From: Streptomyces longisporoflavus
Lineage (GTDB): Bacteria > Actinomycetota > Actinomycetes > Streptomycetales > Streptomycetaceae
Assembly (NCBI RefSeq): GCF_014649775.1
Contig: NZ_BMTR01000018.1
Location: 119,372 to 183,371 of the forward strand
Direction of reading: 5' to 3'
DNA: 64,000 nucleotides
Shown: positions 32,377-41,307 of the stretch, in pieces
Layout: each line of letters starts with the position of its first letter
Position numbering within the stretch: position 1 is the first letter of the stretch
Translations under genes and position numbers: made by a program
Notes under the pieces: model-generated
Databases searched by the model: none
Told to the model about the DNA's origin: nothing
What the model saw: the letters and a program-made list of their open reading frames with translations, nothing else

Positions 32377-35300
32377 ATGGCGGGACAAAGTGACCCGACG
32401 GCGCTCGACCGTGCCCTGGTGCGGATCTGCGATCTGGCCGGGCGCCCGCGGGGGATGGGATTCGCCGCCGACGACCACGGCACGGTGATCACCAGCCATG
32501 AAGCCGTCGACGGTCTCGCGCGGCTCGTGCTGCACGCGGCGGGGGAGCGCGTCTGCGTGGCGAGCGCCGACGCCGTGGTGGCCCTGCCCGAAACGGATCT
32601 GGCCCTCGTACGCACGGAGGGGCTCGGCCTGCGGCCGCTGCCCGTCACGGTCCGCGACGCCGTTCCCGTCGGCACCTACGTACACCTCGTCGCGCGCGGC
32701 AGGCGCGAGGCACGGGTCCTCGGCCCGGCGCCGGTGACGTACACCGCGACGGACCGCTTCCATCTGCTCGACGACGCCATGGAGCTGGCGATCGGCACGG
32801 ACGGCGCGGATGCGCTGCGGCTCGGCGGCGGGGCCGCGGGCGGCCCGGTCGTCGACATCGCGTCCGGCGCCGTGCTCGCCGTCCTCGGGACCGCGCTGCA
32901 CGGCGAGCACAGTGCGGCGGGGTTCGCCGTGCCGCTGCTGAAGGCCGCCGCCGCCGATCCGGGAGGGCCGCTCGCCGAGCTCCTGGCACGTAACGCGGCG
33001 ACCGTCCCCGCGTACGGCTGCGATCTGAACCTCGCGGGGGCGCTGCATCTGGCGGCGACCTCGGTGGGCTCCGACGGGCCGCGTCCCGCCTTGCTCGAAC
33101 CGGTCGAACGCCCGGACATCACACGGGAGTTGACCGATTTCGCGGACGGGCCCGCCCAGGTGCTCGCCCTCGTCGGCAACCCCGGCACCGGCCGGACGAC
33201 GGAACTCGCCGCCCTGGCCGCGAGCCGCGCGCGAGGCACCGAACCCGCCCCCACGCTATGGCTGCGCGGCGCCGACCTCCAGGGCACGGACACGGGCGTG
33301 GGCGACGCGGTGGAGCGGGCCCTTGCGCGGGCGGGCCGGATCCTGGAGGCCTCGGACGGCTCGCTCCCCGAAGCGGATGACGGGCTCGGTGACATCTCGG
33401 CCGGGCGGGTCGCGCGGCTCGTGCGGGACGAGGGCCGGGCGCTGTTGCTGCTGCTCGACGGTCCCGAGGAGATGCCGCCGGTCCTCGCGCACCGCCTCGC
33501 GGAGTGGAGCAGCGGCACGGCCGAGTGGCTGCGGGAGACGGGCGCGCGCCTCGTGGTGGGCTGCCGGGCGGAGTACTGGGAACAGGCCGGGGCGCACTTT
33601 CCGGCTTCGCTGCTCGCGGAGCGCTTGCGGCTGGGGGATCTCCCGGAGCGCCAGGCCCGGATCGCCCGCGCGCGGTACGGCATCCCGGACGGAGCCCTCG
33701 CCGCGGCCGACGCACGGCATCCCCTCGCCCTGCGGCTGCTCGCCGAGGTGCGGGCGGCACTGCCGGACGAGCCGCCGCCGGGGTGCCCGGACCGCGAGGA
33801 GATCTTCGCGGCCTACGTCGACGTGCTGTGCCTGCGCGTCGCGGTGCGACTCGCTGCGGCGAACGGACTCCGGGGCGCGGCCGTACGGCGCCTTGCGGCG
33901 CAAGTGTCCGGGCAGGTGCACGAGGCTGCCCGGCGGTCGCTGGGGCCCGGGCAGGGGGAGCTCGACCGGGCGGCTTTCGAGGACGTGTTCCCGTGGGGGA
34001 CGGGATGGGCCTCCGCGGTCCTCACGGAGGGGCTGCTCGTCCCCGCCGGCGACGGGTACCGCTTCGCGCACGAGGAGCTCGCGGACTGGATACAGGGAAC
34101 GCATCTGGACGTGGACGGGGCACTGTGGTCGCTGGTGCACCGGCACCGTGAGGCGGTGCCGGAGGCGGCCCTGCCGGTGCCCCGGCATCGGATCGGGCCC
34201 GTGATCCAGGCCCTGCTGTTCCTGGGGCGACAGCGGGGGCCCGGGGAACTGGAGGCTCGGCTGAGGGACTTGGCGAGGTTCACCGCGCCATGCCCGGCGC
34301 CCGCCCCATCGGCACCCGGCGGCGCGGGCACAGCGGCGGGCACCTCCGGCGAGAGGCCGGGCACCCACGCCGTGGCCAGGCGTGCCGCAGGGCGTTCGGG
34401 GCCTCTCCTCCCCGAGCAGAGCCGAGAGCGCGGGGAAGAGCGGGCACAACCCCAAGGGCCCGGCGCCGACAGGCCGGATGATACGGGCGTCCATCCCGCG
34501 CCGCCGGTGGCAGAGGCGGCGCAGGGCGACGCTCGGTGGTGGGCCGATCACCTCGTCAGGGAGACCCTCTCGCGGGTGGGCGACGCCCGCCCCTACCTCG
34601 GGCTGCTCGAAGAACTGGCCCAACAGCGCAGCTACCCCGCCGAGTTCTGGCTCGGCCTGCCCCTCACCGACGCAGACCGCTTCGACCTGCTCCGCACGGC
34701 AGTGATCCACGACCCGCCGCCCGGCCCTCCGCAGGGGCGGCGCTGCCTGGACGCGGTCGCCGAGCTCCTGGCGGAGAACCCCGCCAGGGTGCAACCACAA
34801 CTGACCCGGTGGTTCAGCGACGAACGCCCCCTCGAAGCCACCCCCGACGCCACCGTCGCGTCGGCGGCACAGGCCCTGCTCCACACCCACCGACACCGCG
34901 CCATCGACGACCTCATCGAGATCCTCGTCGACTGCGCGCACCCCCGCGCCGACGAACTGCTCGCCGCACTCGCGGAGGAGGAGCCATCGGCCGTCTGCCG
35001 GGCCGTCGACCGCTGGGTCCACGACGAGCGCCCCGCACGCCACGTCGCCGCCGTCGCCTACGGCCTGCGGGCCGCCCCGCACGCCGCCACGGACGCCGAC
35101 CGCAGGCTCCTGAGGTACACCGCCTCCGCCCTGCTCGCCCGCACCTGTGACGACACCCTGCACGGCGCAGCCCTCGCCCTCCTCGTACAGGACCCGCAGA
35201 CCCGCGCACGCCACCTGCCGCCCGCCCTGAAGCGCTTCACCGCCGGCGACCCGCGGCTGCCCGCGAGCGCGCTCGTCGTCGCCCTGGACACCCACCCGGA

Positions 35301-35955
35301 GCAGGTACTGGCAGCTTTCCGGACCCGGCTGTACGGCCCTGGCCCCGCACCGGGAGAGGTGCTGCGGGCCTTGGCCGACGTGATGGCGCCCGTGCTCGCA
35401 CGGCGGGTGGCCGATCTCGTACGGGACGTCCTCGAGCTGCGCCCCGATCTGGCGGGGCACGTGGCCGGCTACCTCGACGTGCGGTTCGAGCAGGGGCCCG
35501 GCGTACGCGCGGTTCTCCTGCCGCTGGTCACCGACCTGCTGCGGCACCGCCCGCCTCCCGTACGGGCCGCGCTCGCAGCGGCCGTCGCCGCCCCCGGCAC
35601 CGACACCTCACGCGCCCTGCGGGCCGAGCTCCTGGACGTGCTGCTCGACCGGGAGCGGGAGCCCGAAGTCCTCGACGCCGTGCTCTGCGCCGTGGTGGGC
35701 GGCGACGACGGCGACGGCGACGACAACGCACGGGTCCGCGACCTCGTGCACCGCACCGGTCTGCTGCTCGTCCGTACCCCGGAGGGCGCGACCTGCTTCG
35801 ACCGGCGCCTGGTCGAGCTGGCCCGCTCGGTGCCGGGCTTCTCCGCCCTGGTCGCCCGATGGATGTGCGCGGCGCCGCAGGACTGGTCCGCGCTCGTCGG
35901 CCCGAGCTCCCGCCGCATGATCGAGAACCTCGCCGGAACGCGCGTCCCGGCGTGA
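32377..35955 (+). CDS. Trypsin-like domain fused to STAND-type NTPase, catalytic residues altered
   Basis: A 1,192-residue multidomain protein. Residues 1-200 look like a trypsin-like fold: H41 (TSHEAV) and D74 (ETDLALV) are present, but the nucleophile motif GxSGGP reads GAAGGP, with A154 in place of serine. Residues 255-620 look like an AAA/STAND NTPase: Walker A is GNPGTGRTT (267-275) with R273 instead of lysine, Walker B is LLLLLDGPEE with D361, and a sensor-like VVGCRAEYW follows (394-401). A proline/glycine linker (about 635-715) leads to about 475 mostly helical residues, perhaps HEAT-like repeats. The protein is soluble. It sits between truB and ribF. Function unknown; signalling is an inference. 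Confidence 0.75.
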   Translation: MAGQSDPTALDRALVRICDLAGRPRGMGFAADDHGTVITSHEAVDGLARLVLHAAGERVCVASADAVVALPETDLALVRTEGLGLRPLPVTVRDAVPVGTYVHLVARGRREARVLGPAPVTYTATDRFHLLDDAMELAIGTDGADALRLGGGAAGGPVVDIASGAVLAVLGTALHGEHSAAGFAVPLLKAAAADPGGPLAELLARNAATVPAYGCDLNLAGALHLAATSVGSDGPRPALLEPVERPDITRELTDFADGPAQVLALVGNPGTGRTTELAALAASRARGTEPAPTLWLRGADLQGTDTGVGDAVERALARAGRILEASDGSLPEADDGLGDISAGRVARLVRDEGRALLLLLDGPEEMPPVLAHRLAEWSSGTAEWLRETGARLVVGCRAEYWEQAGAHFPASLLAERLRLGDLPERQARIARARYGIPDGALAAADARHPLALRLLAEVRAALPDEPPPGCPDREEIFAAYVDVLCLRVAVRLAAANGLRGAAVRRLAAQVSGQVHEAARRSLGPGQGELDRAAFEDVFPWGTGWASAVLTEGLLVPAGDGYRFAHEELADWIQGTHLDVDGALWSLVHRHREAVPEAALPVPRHRIGPVIQALLFLGRQRGPGELEARLRDLARFTAPCPAPAPSAPGGAGTAAGTSGERPGTHAVARRAAGRSGPLLPEQSRERGEERAQPQGPGADRPDDTGVHPAPPVAEAAQGDARWWADHLVRETLSRVGDARPYLGLLEELAQQRSYPAEFWLGLPLTDADRFDLLRTAVIHDPPPGPPQGRRCLDAVAELLAENPARVQPQLTRWFSDERPLEATPDATVASAAQALLHTHRHRAIDDLIEILVDCAHPRADELLAALAEEEPSAVCRAVDRWVHDERPARHVAAVAYGLRAAPHAATDADRRLLRYTASALLARTCDDTLHGAALALLVQDPQTRARHLPPALKRFTAGDPRLPASALVVALDTHPEQVLAAFRTRLYGPGPAPGEVLRALADVMAPVLARRVADLVRDVLELRPDLAGHVAGYLDVRFEQGPGVRAVLLPLVTDLLRHRPPPVRAALAAAVAAPGTDTSRALRAELLDVLLDREREPEVLDAVLCAVVGGDDGDGDDNARVRDLVHRTGLLLVRTPEGATCFDRRLVELARSVPGFSALVARWMCAAPQDWSALVGPSSRRMIENLAGTRVPA

Positions 35956-36070
35956 CCCCCGCCACCCCCTCCGATGCGATCCCGATCGCGCGGGCATGGC
36001 AGTCTTAGACCTGCGCAATCGGCAATGGGACGTACCCAGACGTACACAGGTTCGGCGAGGAGCAAAGACA

Positions 36071-37021
36071 GTGCAGCGCTGGCGTGGCTTGGAGGACATC
36101 CCCCAGGACTGGGGGCGCAGCGTCGTCACCATCGGTTCCTACGACGGCGTACACCGCGGACACCAGCTGATCATCGGCCGTGCGGTGGCACGCGCCCGTG
36201 AGCTCGGCGTGCCCGCCGTGGTCGTCACCTTCGACCCGCACCCGTCCGAGGTCGTGCGCCCGGGCAGCCACCCGCCGCTGCTCGCCCCGCACCACCGGCG
36301 CGCCGAACTCATGGCCGACCTCGGCGTGGACGCGCTTCTCATCCTGCCGTTCACCACGGAGTTCTCGAAGCTGTCGCCCGCCGACTTCGTCGTGAAGGTC
36401 CTGGTCGACAAGTTGCACGCCCGCCTGGTCGTCGAGGGCCCCAACTTCCGCTTCGGCCACAAGGCCGCGGGCAACGTCGCCTTCCTGACCGAGCTCGGCG
36501 CGACGTACGACTACGAGGTCGACGTCATCGACCTGTTCGTGAGCGGTGAGGCAGGAGGCGGCGAGCCCTTCTCCTCGACCCTCACCCGGCGCCTGGTCGC
36601 CGAGGGCGACGTGAAGGGCGCGGCGGAGATCCTCGGCCGTCCGCACCGCGTCGAGGGCGTTGTCGTACGAGGTGCGCAGCGCGGGCGCGAACTGGGCTTC
36701 CCCACCGCCAACGTGGAGACGCTGCCGCACACCGCGATCCCCGCCGACGGCGTCTACGCGGGGTGGCTGCACGCCCAGGGCGAGGCGATGCCCGCGGCGA
36801 TCTCCGTCGGGACGAACCCGCAGTTCGACGGGACGGAGCGGACGGTCGAGGCGTACGCGATCGACCGCGTCGGCCTCGACCTGTACGGGCTGCACGTCGC
36901 CGTCGACTTCCTGGCCTTCGTGCGCGGCCAGGCGAAGTTCGAGTCCATCGACGAGTTGCTGGTCGCCATCGCGGACGACGTGAAGCGCTCCCGCGAGCTG
37001 ATCGAGGCCGCTCCGAAGTAG
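36071..37021 (+). CDS. ribF: Bifunctional riboflavin kinase / FAD synthetase
   Basis: Makes FMN from riboflavin and then FAD, 316 residues. The N-terminal nucleotidyltransferase domain carries TIGSYDGVHRGHQ near residues 21-33, with the HxGH-type signature, and VVTFDPHPSEVV; the C-terminal kinase domain carries GFPTANVE. The start is GTG 36071, preceded by GAGGAG with eight bases between; an upstream in-frame ATG (35996) would add 25 basic residues not typical of the family. It is followed convergently by a small secreted-peptide gene. Confidence 0.95.
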   Translation: MQRWRGLEDIPQDWGRSVVTIGSYDGVHRGHQLIIGRAVARARELGVPAVVVTFDPHPSEVVRPGSHPPLLAPHHRRAELMADLGVDALLILPFTTEFSKLSPADFVVKVLVDKLHARLVVEGPNFRFGHKAAGNVAFLTELGATYDYEVDVIDLFVSGEAGGGEPFSSTLTRRLVAEGDVKGAAEILGRPHRVEGVVVRGAQRGRELGFPTANVETLPHTAIPADGVYAGWLHAQGEAMPAAISVGTNPQFDGTERTVEAYAIDRVGLDLYGLHVAVDFLAFVRGQAKFESIDELLVAIADDVKRSRELIEAAPK

Positions 37022-37058
37022 CGCCTCCCGCCTGTCCCGCCTGTCCCGCCTGCCCCGC

Positions 37059-37265
37059 CTAGCGGAGCTGCGGCAGGTTGATGCTGTTGACCAGCGGGCC
37101 TTCGACCGTGACTCCCTCGGTGATCAGCGACTCGACCGGCGGCAGCGGGGTGGCGCGGGGCCCCCTGTGCTGCGCCGCCGATGCCGATGCCGATGCGGTG
37201 ACCGCGGTGACGGACAGGGCGAGGGCTGCGAGCAGGGTGAAGGCCAGGGCGCGGCGATGACGCAT
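37059..37265 (-). CDS. Small secreted peptide, 68 residues
   Basis: A short precursor with a clear signal peptide: basic start MRHRR, hydrophobic core ALAFTLLAALALSVTAV and an Ala/Ser cleavage region ending near ASASAAQ (about 30). The predicted mature peptide is only about 38 residues, neutral, without cysteine, ending in NSINLPQLR. Other in-frame starts upstream would destroy the signal peptide, so ATG 37265 is preferred. It is divergent from the next small secreted peptide. Family not recognised; structural or signalling roles are possible. Confidence 0.65.
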   Translation of the reverse strand: MRHRRALAFTLLAALALSVTAVTASASASAAQHRGPRATPLPPVESLITEGVTVEGPLVNSINLPQLR

Positions 37266-37377
37266 GCGATCTCTGCTTTCTTCCGGTGTCCGGTTCCTTG
37301 CCGGGTTCTTCCGGCGGGTGGGCCAGAGGCCGAGGAGGCCGGCTTGGCCGCTAGCCCACACGGGCGACGCGTGGGCC

Positions 37378-37411
37378 ATGACGTCCGACGACCCTTTCGT
37401 ATGATCGTCGG
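37378..37411 (+). promoter_or_regulatory. Promoter with inverted repeat over the -10
   Basis: ATGACG (37378-37383), 16 bases, TATGAT (37400-37405). An inverted repeat CCGACGA (37385-37391) / TCGTCGG (37405-37411) brackets the spacer and -10, a typical repressor-site position. It drives the 74-residue peptide starting at 37496. Confidence 0.5.
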
Positions 37412-37495
37412 TGACTTCTCGGCCCGCGCCGCGGTTACGCACGGCGAGCGGGACGCGATCGGCGGCCCGCACTCGCATGGTCCAAGGAGGCCGCA

Positions 37496-37720
37496 GTGAA
37501 CGGCAGTTGGGTCCAGACCACTTCCCGCTGGGCGCTGATCGCGGCGGTGGCGGCAGTGCCGTCCGTCCTGTGCTCCGGCACGGCGCACGCCGACGAGACG
37601 AACCACCATTCGCACAACGGGCCCAGCGTTTCGCTGATCAGCACCGGCCAGATCGACGACCCGATGGAGGACGTGCTCGAGCACACCCTCAACTTCGGTG
37701 ACGGGTACAGGTGGGGCTGA
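37496..37720 (+). CDS. Small secreted peptide, 74 residues
   Basis: GTG start with a strong AAGGAGG five bases upstream. The signal peptide has a hydrophobic core (WALIAAVAAVPSVLC) and an AHA cleavage site at about residue 32. The mature part of about 42 residues is histidine-rich at the start (DETNHHSHNGPS) and acidic in the middle (DDPMEDVLEH), which could favour metal binding. The single cysteine is inside the signal region. It is preceded by a good promoter and followed by a bidirectional terminator. No family recognised. Confidence 0.68.
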   Translation: MNGSWVQTTSRWALIAAVAAVPSVLCSGTAHADETNHHSHNGPSVSLISTGQIDDPMEDVLEHTLNFGDGYRWG

Positions 37721-37747
37721 TCCACGGCGGGCCGCTCGTGCCCGTGC

Positions 37748-37782
37748 CGTACTTGCGCGGCCCGAGCGACCGCGCAAGTACG
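37748..37782. terminator. Bidirectional terminator between two small secreted-peptide genes
   Basis: A perfect 13-bp inverted repeat (37748-37760 with 37770-37782), nine-base loop, midway between the convergent stops at 37720 and 37813. Confidence 0.8.
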
Positions 37783-37812
37783 TGACGAGGCGGGTGTGTC
37801 AGACCGGCCGGA

Positions 37813-38010
37813 TCACGGGGCGAGGCACGCCGCGCCCGGCACCTCGGAGGGGAGGCCGGGGCTCGCCGGATCGACGAGCGAGGTGACGTCACCGGCCGAG
37901 TGCGTCAGGCAGTCGACGGTCCCCACGGGGTCCGGGATGGCGCTCGCCGGCGCGGCGAGGGCCCCCAGCAGTGCGACGGCCCCGAGGATGACGGCGGCGG
38001 AACGGCGCAT
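37813..38010 (-). CDS. Small secreted peptide with two cysteines, 65 residues
   Basis: Signal peptide MRRSAAVILGAVALLGALA with cleavage expected after APASA; the mature peptide is about 41 residues with exactly two cysteines (in TVDCLTHS and GAACLAP), which could form one disulfide. ATG 38010 is chosen because AAGGAG lies six bases upstream; an ATG further 5' (38025) overlaps that Shine-Dalgarno. Size and cysteine pair recall small actinobacterial surface peptides, but it lacks the chaplin signature motifs. Function unknown. Confidence 0.65.
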   Translation of the reverse strand: MRRSAAVILGAVALLGALAAPASAIPDPVGTVDCLTHSAGDVTSLVDPASPGLPSEVPGAACLAP

Positions 38011-38197
38011 GGAAATCTCCTTCATTTCGGTGAGTTGCTCACGGTCCGTGGTCGAACCGAACCGATCTGTAACTCCCCACCGCTCACGCCCGATAGGCGC
38101 CTGGTCACCCGTACGTGCAAGAGGTAACGATTCGCCACTTTTTTCGTCTTCGTCTGCGTTCGTCCCCGGCGTTCGTCCGGGAAACGTGCGACCTCGA

Positions 38198-39214
38198 TCA
38201 GACGCCGGACGGACTCAGGCGTGCCGCCGCCCAGTGGCAAGCCACCTGCGTCGCACCCCCGCCGGACAGCACCGGCAAGTCCTCCGTCCGGCAGCGTTCC
38301 GCCACCCCCGCCCGCTCCGCCTCGCCCGACGCGAGCACCTGGCAGCGGGCGTGGAAACGGCAGCCGCCGGGGATGCGGGACGGGTCCGGCGGCTCGCCCG
38401 TAAGGACCACCGGATCGCCCGGCGCCTCCGGAAGCACCGACAAAAGCGCCTGGGTGTACGGATGCTGAGGCGACGTCAGGACCTCTTCCACCGTCCCCGT
38501 CTCCACGATCCGGCCCAGGTACATCACCGCGACGCGATCGGCGATGTTCCACGCAAGGCCGAGGTCGTGCGTCACCACGAGCGCGGAAAGGCCGAGTTCC
38601 TCGCGGAGCTTGAGCAGCAGGGCCAGGATCTCGCCGCGTACGGACGCGTCGAGCGAGGCCACCGGCTCGTCCGCGACGATCAGTTCGGGCTCCAGGACGA
38701 GCGCGCCCGCGATGACGACGCGCTGGCGCTGGCCGCCCGACAGCTCGTGCGGATAACGCAGGAAAAACCGCTCGGGAGGCCGCAGACCGGCCCGTGACAG
38801 GGCATCGGCGACCGCGGCCCGCTCGTCACCCCCGTAGCCGTGGATGCGCAGCCCCTCCGCCACGGCCTCGTACACCGTGTGGCGCGGATTCAGGGAGCCG
38901 CTGGGGTCCTGGAGGACCAGCTGCACGCGCTTGCGGTACGCCTTCAGGGCGCGGCCCGCGTAATCGAGCGGCTTGCCGCCGAAGGTCACCTTGCCGGACG
39001 TGGGGGACACCAGGCCGAGCAGGGAACGGGCCAGGGTCGTCTTGCCGCAGCCCGACTCGCCGACCAGGGCCACGATCTCGCCCGGCTTGATGTCGAGGTC
39101 GACACCGTCCACGGCCCGCGCGGGCGGCGCGCCGCGGCGGCCGGGGAACGTGATGTGCAGGTCGCCCGCCGACAGCAGGGGATCAGCCGAAAGGAGGGGC
39201 TCACCGGTGGTCAT
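38198..39214 (-). CDS. Oligopeptide/dipeptide ABC transporter ATP-binding protein (DppF/OppF type)
   Basis: Cytoplasmic ATPase subunit of 338 residues. Walker A is GESGCGKTT at about 53-61, the signature is LSGGQRQR, Walker B is LIVADEPVASLD, and the H-loop is VVTHD. The C-terminal oligo/dipeptide domain with cysteines (GGCRFHARC) is typical of Opp/Dpp ATPases and may bind an iron-sulfur cluster in some members. It is the last gene of the five-gene importer operon, separated from the other ATPase by 105 bases. Confidence 0.92.
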   Translation of the reverse strand: MTTGEPLLSADPLLSAGDLHITFPGRRGAPPARAVDGVDLDIKPGEIVALVGESGCGKTTLARSLLGLVSPTSGKVTFGGKPLDYAGRALKAYRKRVQLVLQDPSGSLNPRHTVYEAVAEGLRIHGYGGDERAAVADALSRAGLRPPERFFLRYPHELSGGQRQRVVIAGALVLEPELIVADEPVASLDASVRGEILALLLKLREELGLSALVVTHDLGLAWNIADRVAVMYLGRIVETGTVEEVLTSPQHPYTQALLSVLPEAPGDPVVLTGEPPDPSRIPGGCRFHARCQVLASGEAERAGVAERCRTEDLPVLSGGGATQVACHWAAARLSPSGV

Positions 39215-39319
39215 GCGTCGCTGCTCCTCTGTGCGTGATCTGACGGGGCTCGGCGGGATCGGCGGGATCGGCGGGGCTCCACGGCGCTCGTCGGGGCCCG
39301 TCGGGGTCTCGACGGGGGT

Positions 39320-40363
39320 TCACGGCGTCCGCTCCGCCGTCGCCGGTGCCGAGGTCGGCTGCGCGGGAAGCTGCGCGCCGGCGTGCACGCAGGCCGCGCG
39401 GTGCCGGGGGCCCGCGTCGCGCAGCGCCTGGTCCTCCGTCGTGCAGGAGTCCAGGGCGACCGGGCAGCGCGGGTGGAACGTGCAGCCGGTGGGGAGGGCG
39501 GACGGGTCGGGCGGGTCGCCGGGCAGGCCGCGCGGCGCGAAACGGGACGTCGCGTCGCCGATACGGGGAAAGGCTGCCGAGAGGGCCTTTCCGTACGGGT
39601 GCCGTGCGTTCTCGTAGACCTCGGAGGCCGGGCCCTCCTCGACGACGCGGCCCGCGTACATCACCGCGAGCCGGTCGCAGGTGTCGGAGAGCACCGCGAG
39701 GTCATGGCTGATCATGATCAGGCCCAGGTCCTGCTCGGCCACCAGCTGCTCGATCAGGCGCAGGATCTGCGCCTGGATCATCACGTCCAGGGCCGTCGTC
39801 GGCTCGTCGGCGATGATCAGGCGCGGGTCGCAGGCGAGCGCCATCGCGATCATCACGCGCTGGCGCTGACCGCCCGACAGCTCATGCGGGTACGCCTGCG
39901 CGCGGGCAGCAGGCAGACCCACCTGTTCGAGCAGTTCACCGGCCTTCTTCCTCGCGCCCGCCGGTGTCGCCTTCTTGTGCAGCAGGATCGGCTCGGTGAT
40001 CTGGTCCCCGATGCGGTGCACGGCGTTGAGCGAGTGCATCGCGCCCTGGAACACGATCGACGCGCCCGCCCAGCGGACCGCGCGGACCTGGCCCCACTTC
40101 ATGGCGAGGACGTCCTCGCCGTCGAGCAGGACCTCGCCCGTCACCTTCGTGCCCGCGGGCAGCAGCCGCAGCAGCGCGAGCGCGAGCGTCGACTTCCCGC
40201 AGCCGGACTCGCCGGCGACGCCGAGCTTCTGGCCCGCGTCCACCGACAGATTCACGCCGCGCACGGCGGCAGCCCCGGACGCGTACGTCACTTCGAGGTT
40301 TCTTACGTCGAGCAGGCGCTGTTCGCTCACTTCGGTCTCCGTCACTTCGGTCGTACTGCTCAA
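39320..40363 (-). CDS. Oligopeptide/dipeptide ABC transporter ATP-binding protein (DppD/OppD type)
   Basis: Second ATPase subunit, about 347 residues. Walker A GESGCGKST, signature LSGGQRQR, Walker B LIIADEPTTALD and H-loop SHD are present, with the C-terminal GCTFHPRCPVALDSC segment of the family. The start is uncertain: TTG 40363 overlaps the permease stop (TTGA), suggesting coupling, while GTG 40330 has GGAG six bases upstream and starts just before the ATPase fold. Confidence 0.9.
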   Translation of the reverse strand: MSSTTEVTETEVSEQRLLDVRNLEVTYASGAAAVRGVNLSVDAGQKLGVAGESGCGKSTLALALLRLLPAGTKVTGEVLLDGEDVLAMKWGQVRAVRWAGASIVFQGAMHSLNAVHRIGDQITEPILLHKKATPAGARKKAGELLEQVGLPAARAQAYPHELSGGQRQRVMIAMALACDPRLIIADEPTTALDVMIQAQILRLIEQLVAEQDLGLIMISHDLAVLSDTCDRLAVMYAGRVVEEGPASEVYENARHPYGKALSAAFPRIGDATSRFAPRGLPGDPPDPSALPTGCTFHPRCPVALDSCTTEDQALRDAGPRHRAACVHAGAQLPAQPTSAPATAERTP

Positions 40364-41307
40364 CGGGAGACCCCCAGCCTGGGGTTGAGCACGGACTCCA
40401 CGGCGCGCCCGCACAGCGTGAACGCCAGGGCAACGACGGCGATGGCGAGTCCGGGCGGGGCGAGATACCACCAGTCGCCCGCGCTGACCGCGCCCGCCTC
40501 GCGCGCGTCCTGGAGCAGTCCGCCCCAGGAGACGCCGGTGGGATCGCCCAGGCCCAGGAACGCGAGCGTCGCCTCGGTGAGGATGGCGCTGGAGATGACG
40601 AGGGTCGTCTGGGCGAGGACCAGCGGCATCACGTTGGGCAGGACGTGCCGGGACATGATGTGACCGTGGCCGCCGCCGAGGGCCTGTGCGCGCTCGATGT
40701 ACGGGCGCGACTCCACCGCCAGGGTCTGGGCGCGGACGAGCCGCGCGGTCGTCGGCCAGGTCGTCACGCCGATCGCCAGGATGATCGTCCAGATGGAACC
40801 GGACAGCACCGCGGCGAGCGCGATGGCGAGCACCAGCGTCGGCATCACGAGGAACCAGTCGGTGACGCGCATGATGACGGTGGAGTACCAGCCCTTGAAG
40901 TGCCCCGCGGTGATCCCCACCAGAGTGCCGATGGTCACCGAGAGGACGGCGGCGAGCAGCCCGACGGTCAGCGACATGCGCGCCCCGTACACCAGGAGGC
41001 CGAGCAGATCACGCCCGAACTGGTCGGTGCCGAGCGGGAATTCGCCGCTCGGGGACTCCATGGGCTTGCCCGGCGCGTCGGTCACGCTCTGCGCGTCCGA
41101 GCCGACGAGGAGCGGCGCGAAGACGGCGACGAGCGCGATGACGACGAGTGCGGCCAGGCCGAAGAGACCGGCCCTGTGGGTGCGGAACTCGCGCCAGAAG
41201 CGGGCGGCCGAATGCCGCCTGCGGGCGCGGGCGAGGGCCCGCGCGCTCTTCTGCGGAGCGGCCTGGGGAGCGCTCTCGGGGGTGGTCGGTGCGGATTCGG
41301 TCGTCAT
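40360..41307 (-). CDS. Oligopeptide/dipeptide ABC transporter permease (DppC/OppC type)
   Basis: Membrane permease of 315 residues with an N-terminal cytoplasmic extension (about 40 residues), a first hydrophobic segment (LFGLAALVVIALVAVFAPLL) and the DppC-type large loop followed by at least five membrane segments. The ATPase-contact EAA-type loop (ERAQALGGGHGHIMSRHVLPNVMP, split as AQALGGGHGHI and HVLPNVMP) is intact. The start overlaps the dppB-type stop by four bases (ATGA). Confidence 0.92.
   Translation of the reverse strand: MTTESAPTTPESAPQAAPQKSARALARARRRHSAARFWREFRTHRAGLFGLAALVVIALVAVFAPLLVGSDAQSVTDAPGKPMESPSGEFPLGTDQFGRDLLGLLVYGARMSLTVGLLAAVLSVTIGTLVGITAGHFKGWYSTVIMRVTDWFLVMPTLVLAIALAAVLSGSIWTIILAIGVTTWPTTARLVRAQTLAVESRPYIERAQALGGGHGHIMSRHVLPNVMPLVLAQTTLVISSAILTEATLAFLGLGDPTGVSWGGLLQDAREAGAVSAGDWWYLAPPGLAIAVVALAFTLCGRAVESVLNPRLGVSR

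Noticed and set aside
37813..38010. Chaplin gene
   Set aside because: It is secreted and has two cysteines, but the conserved chaplin core (GNG/GNSxGN-type pattern) is missing.
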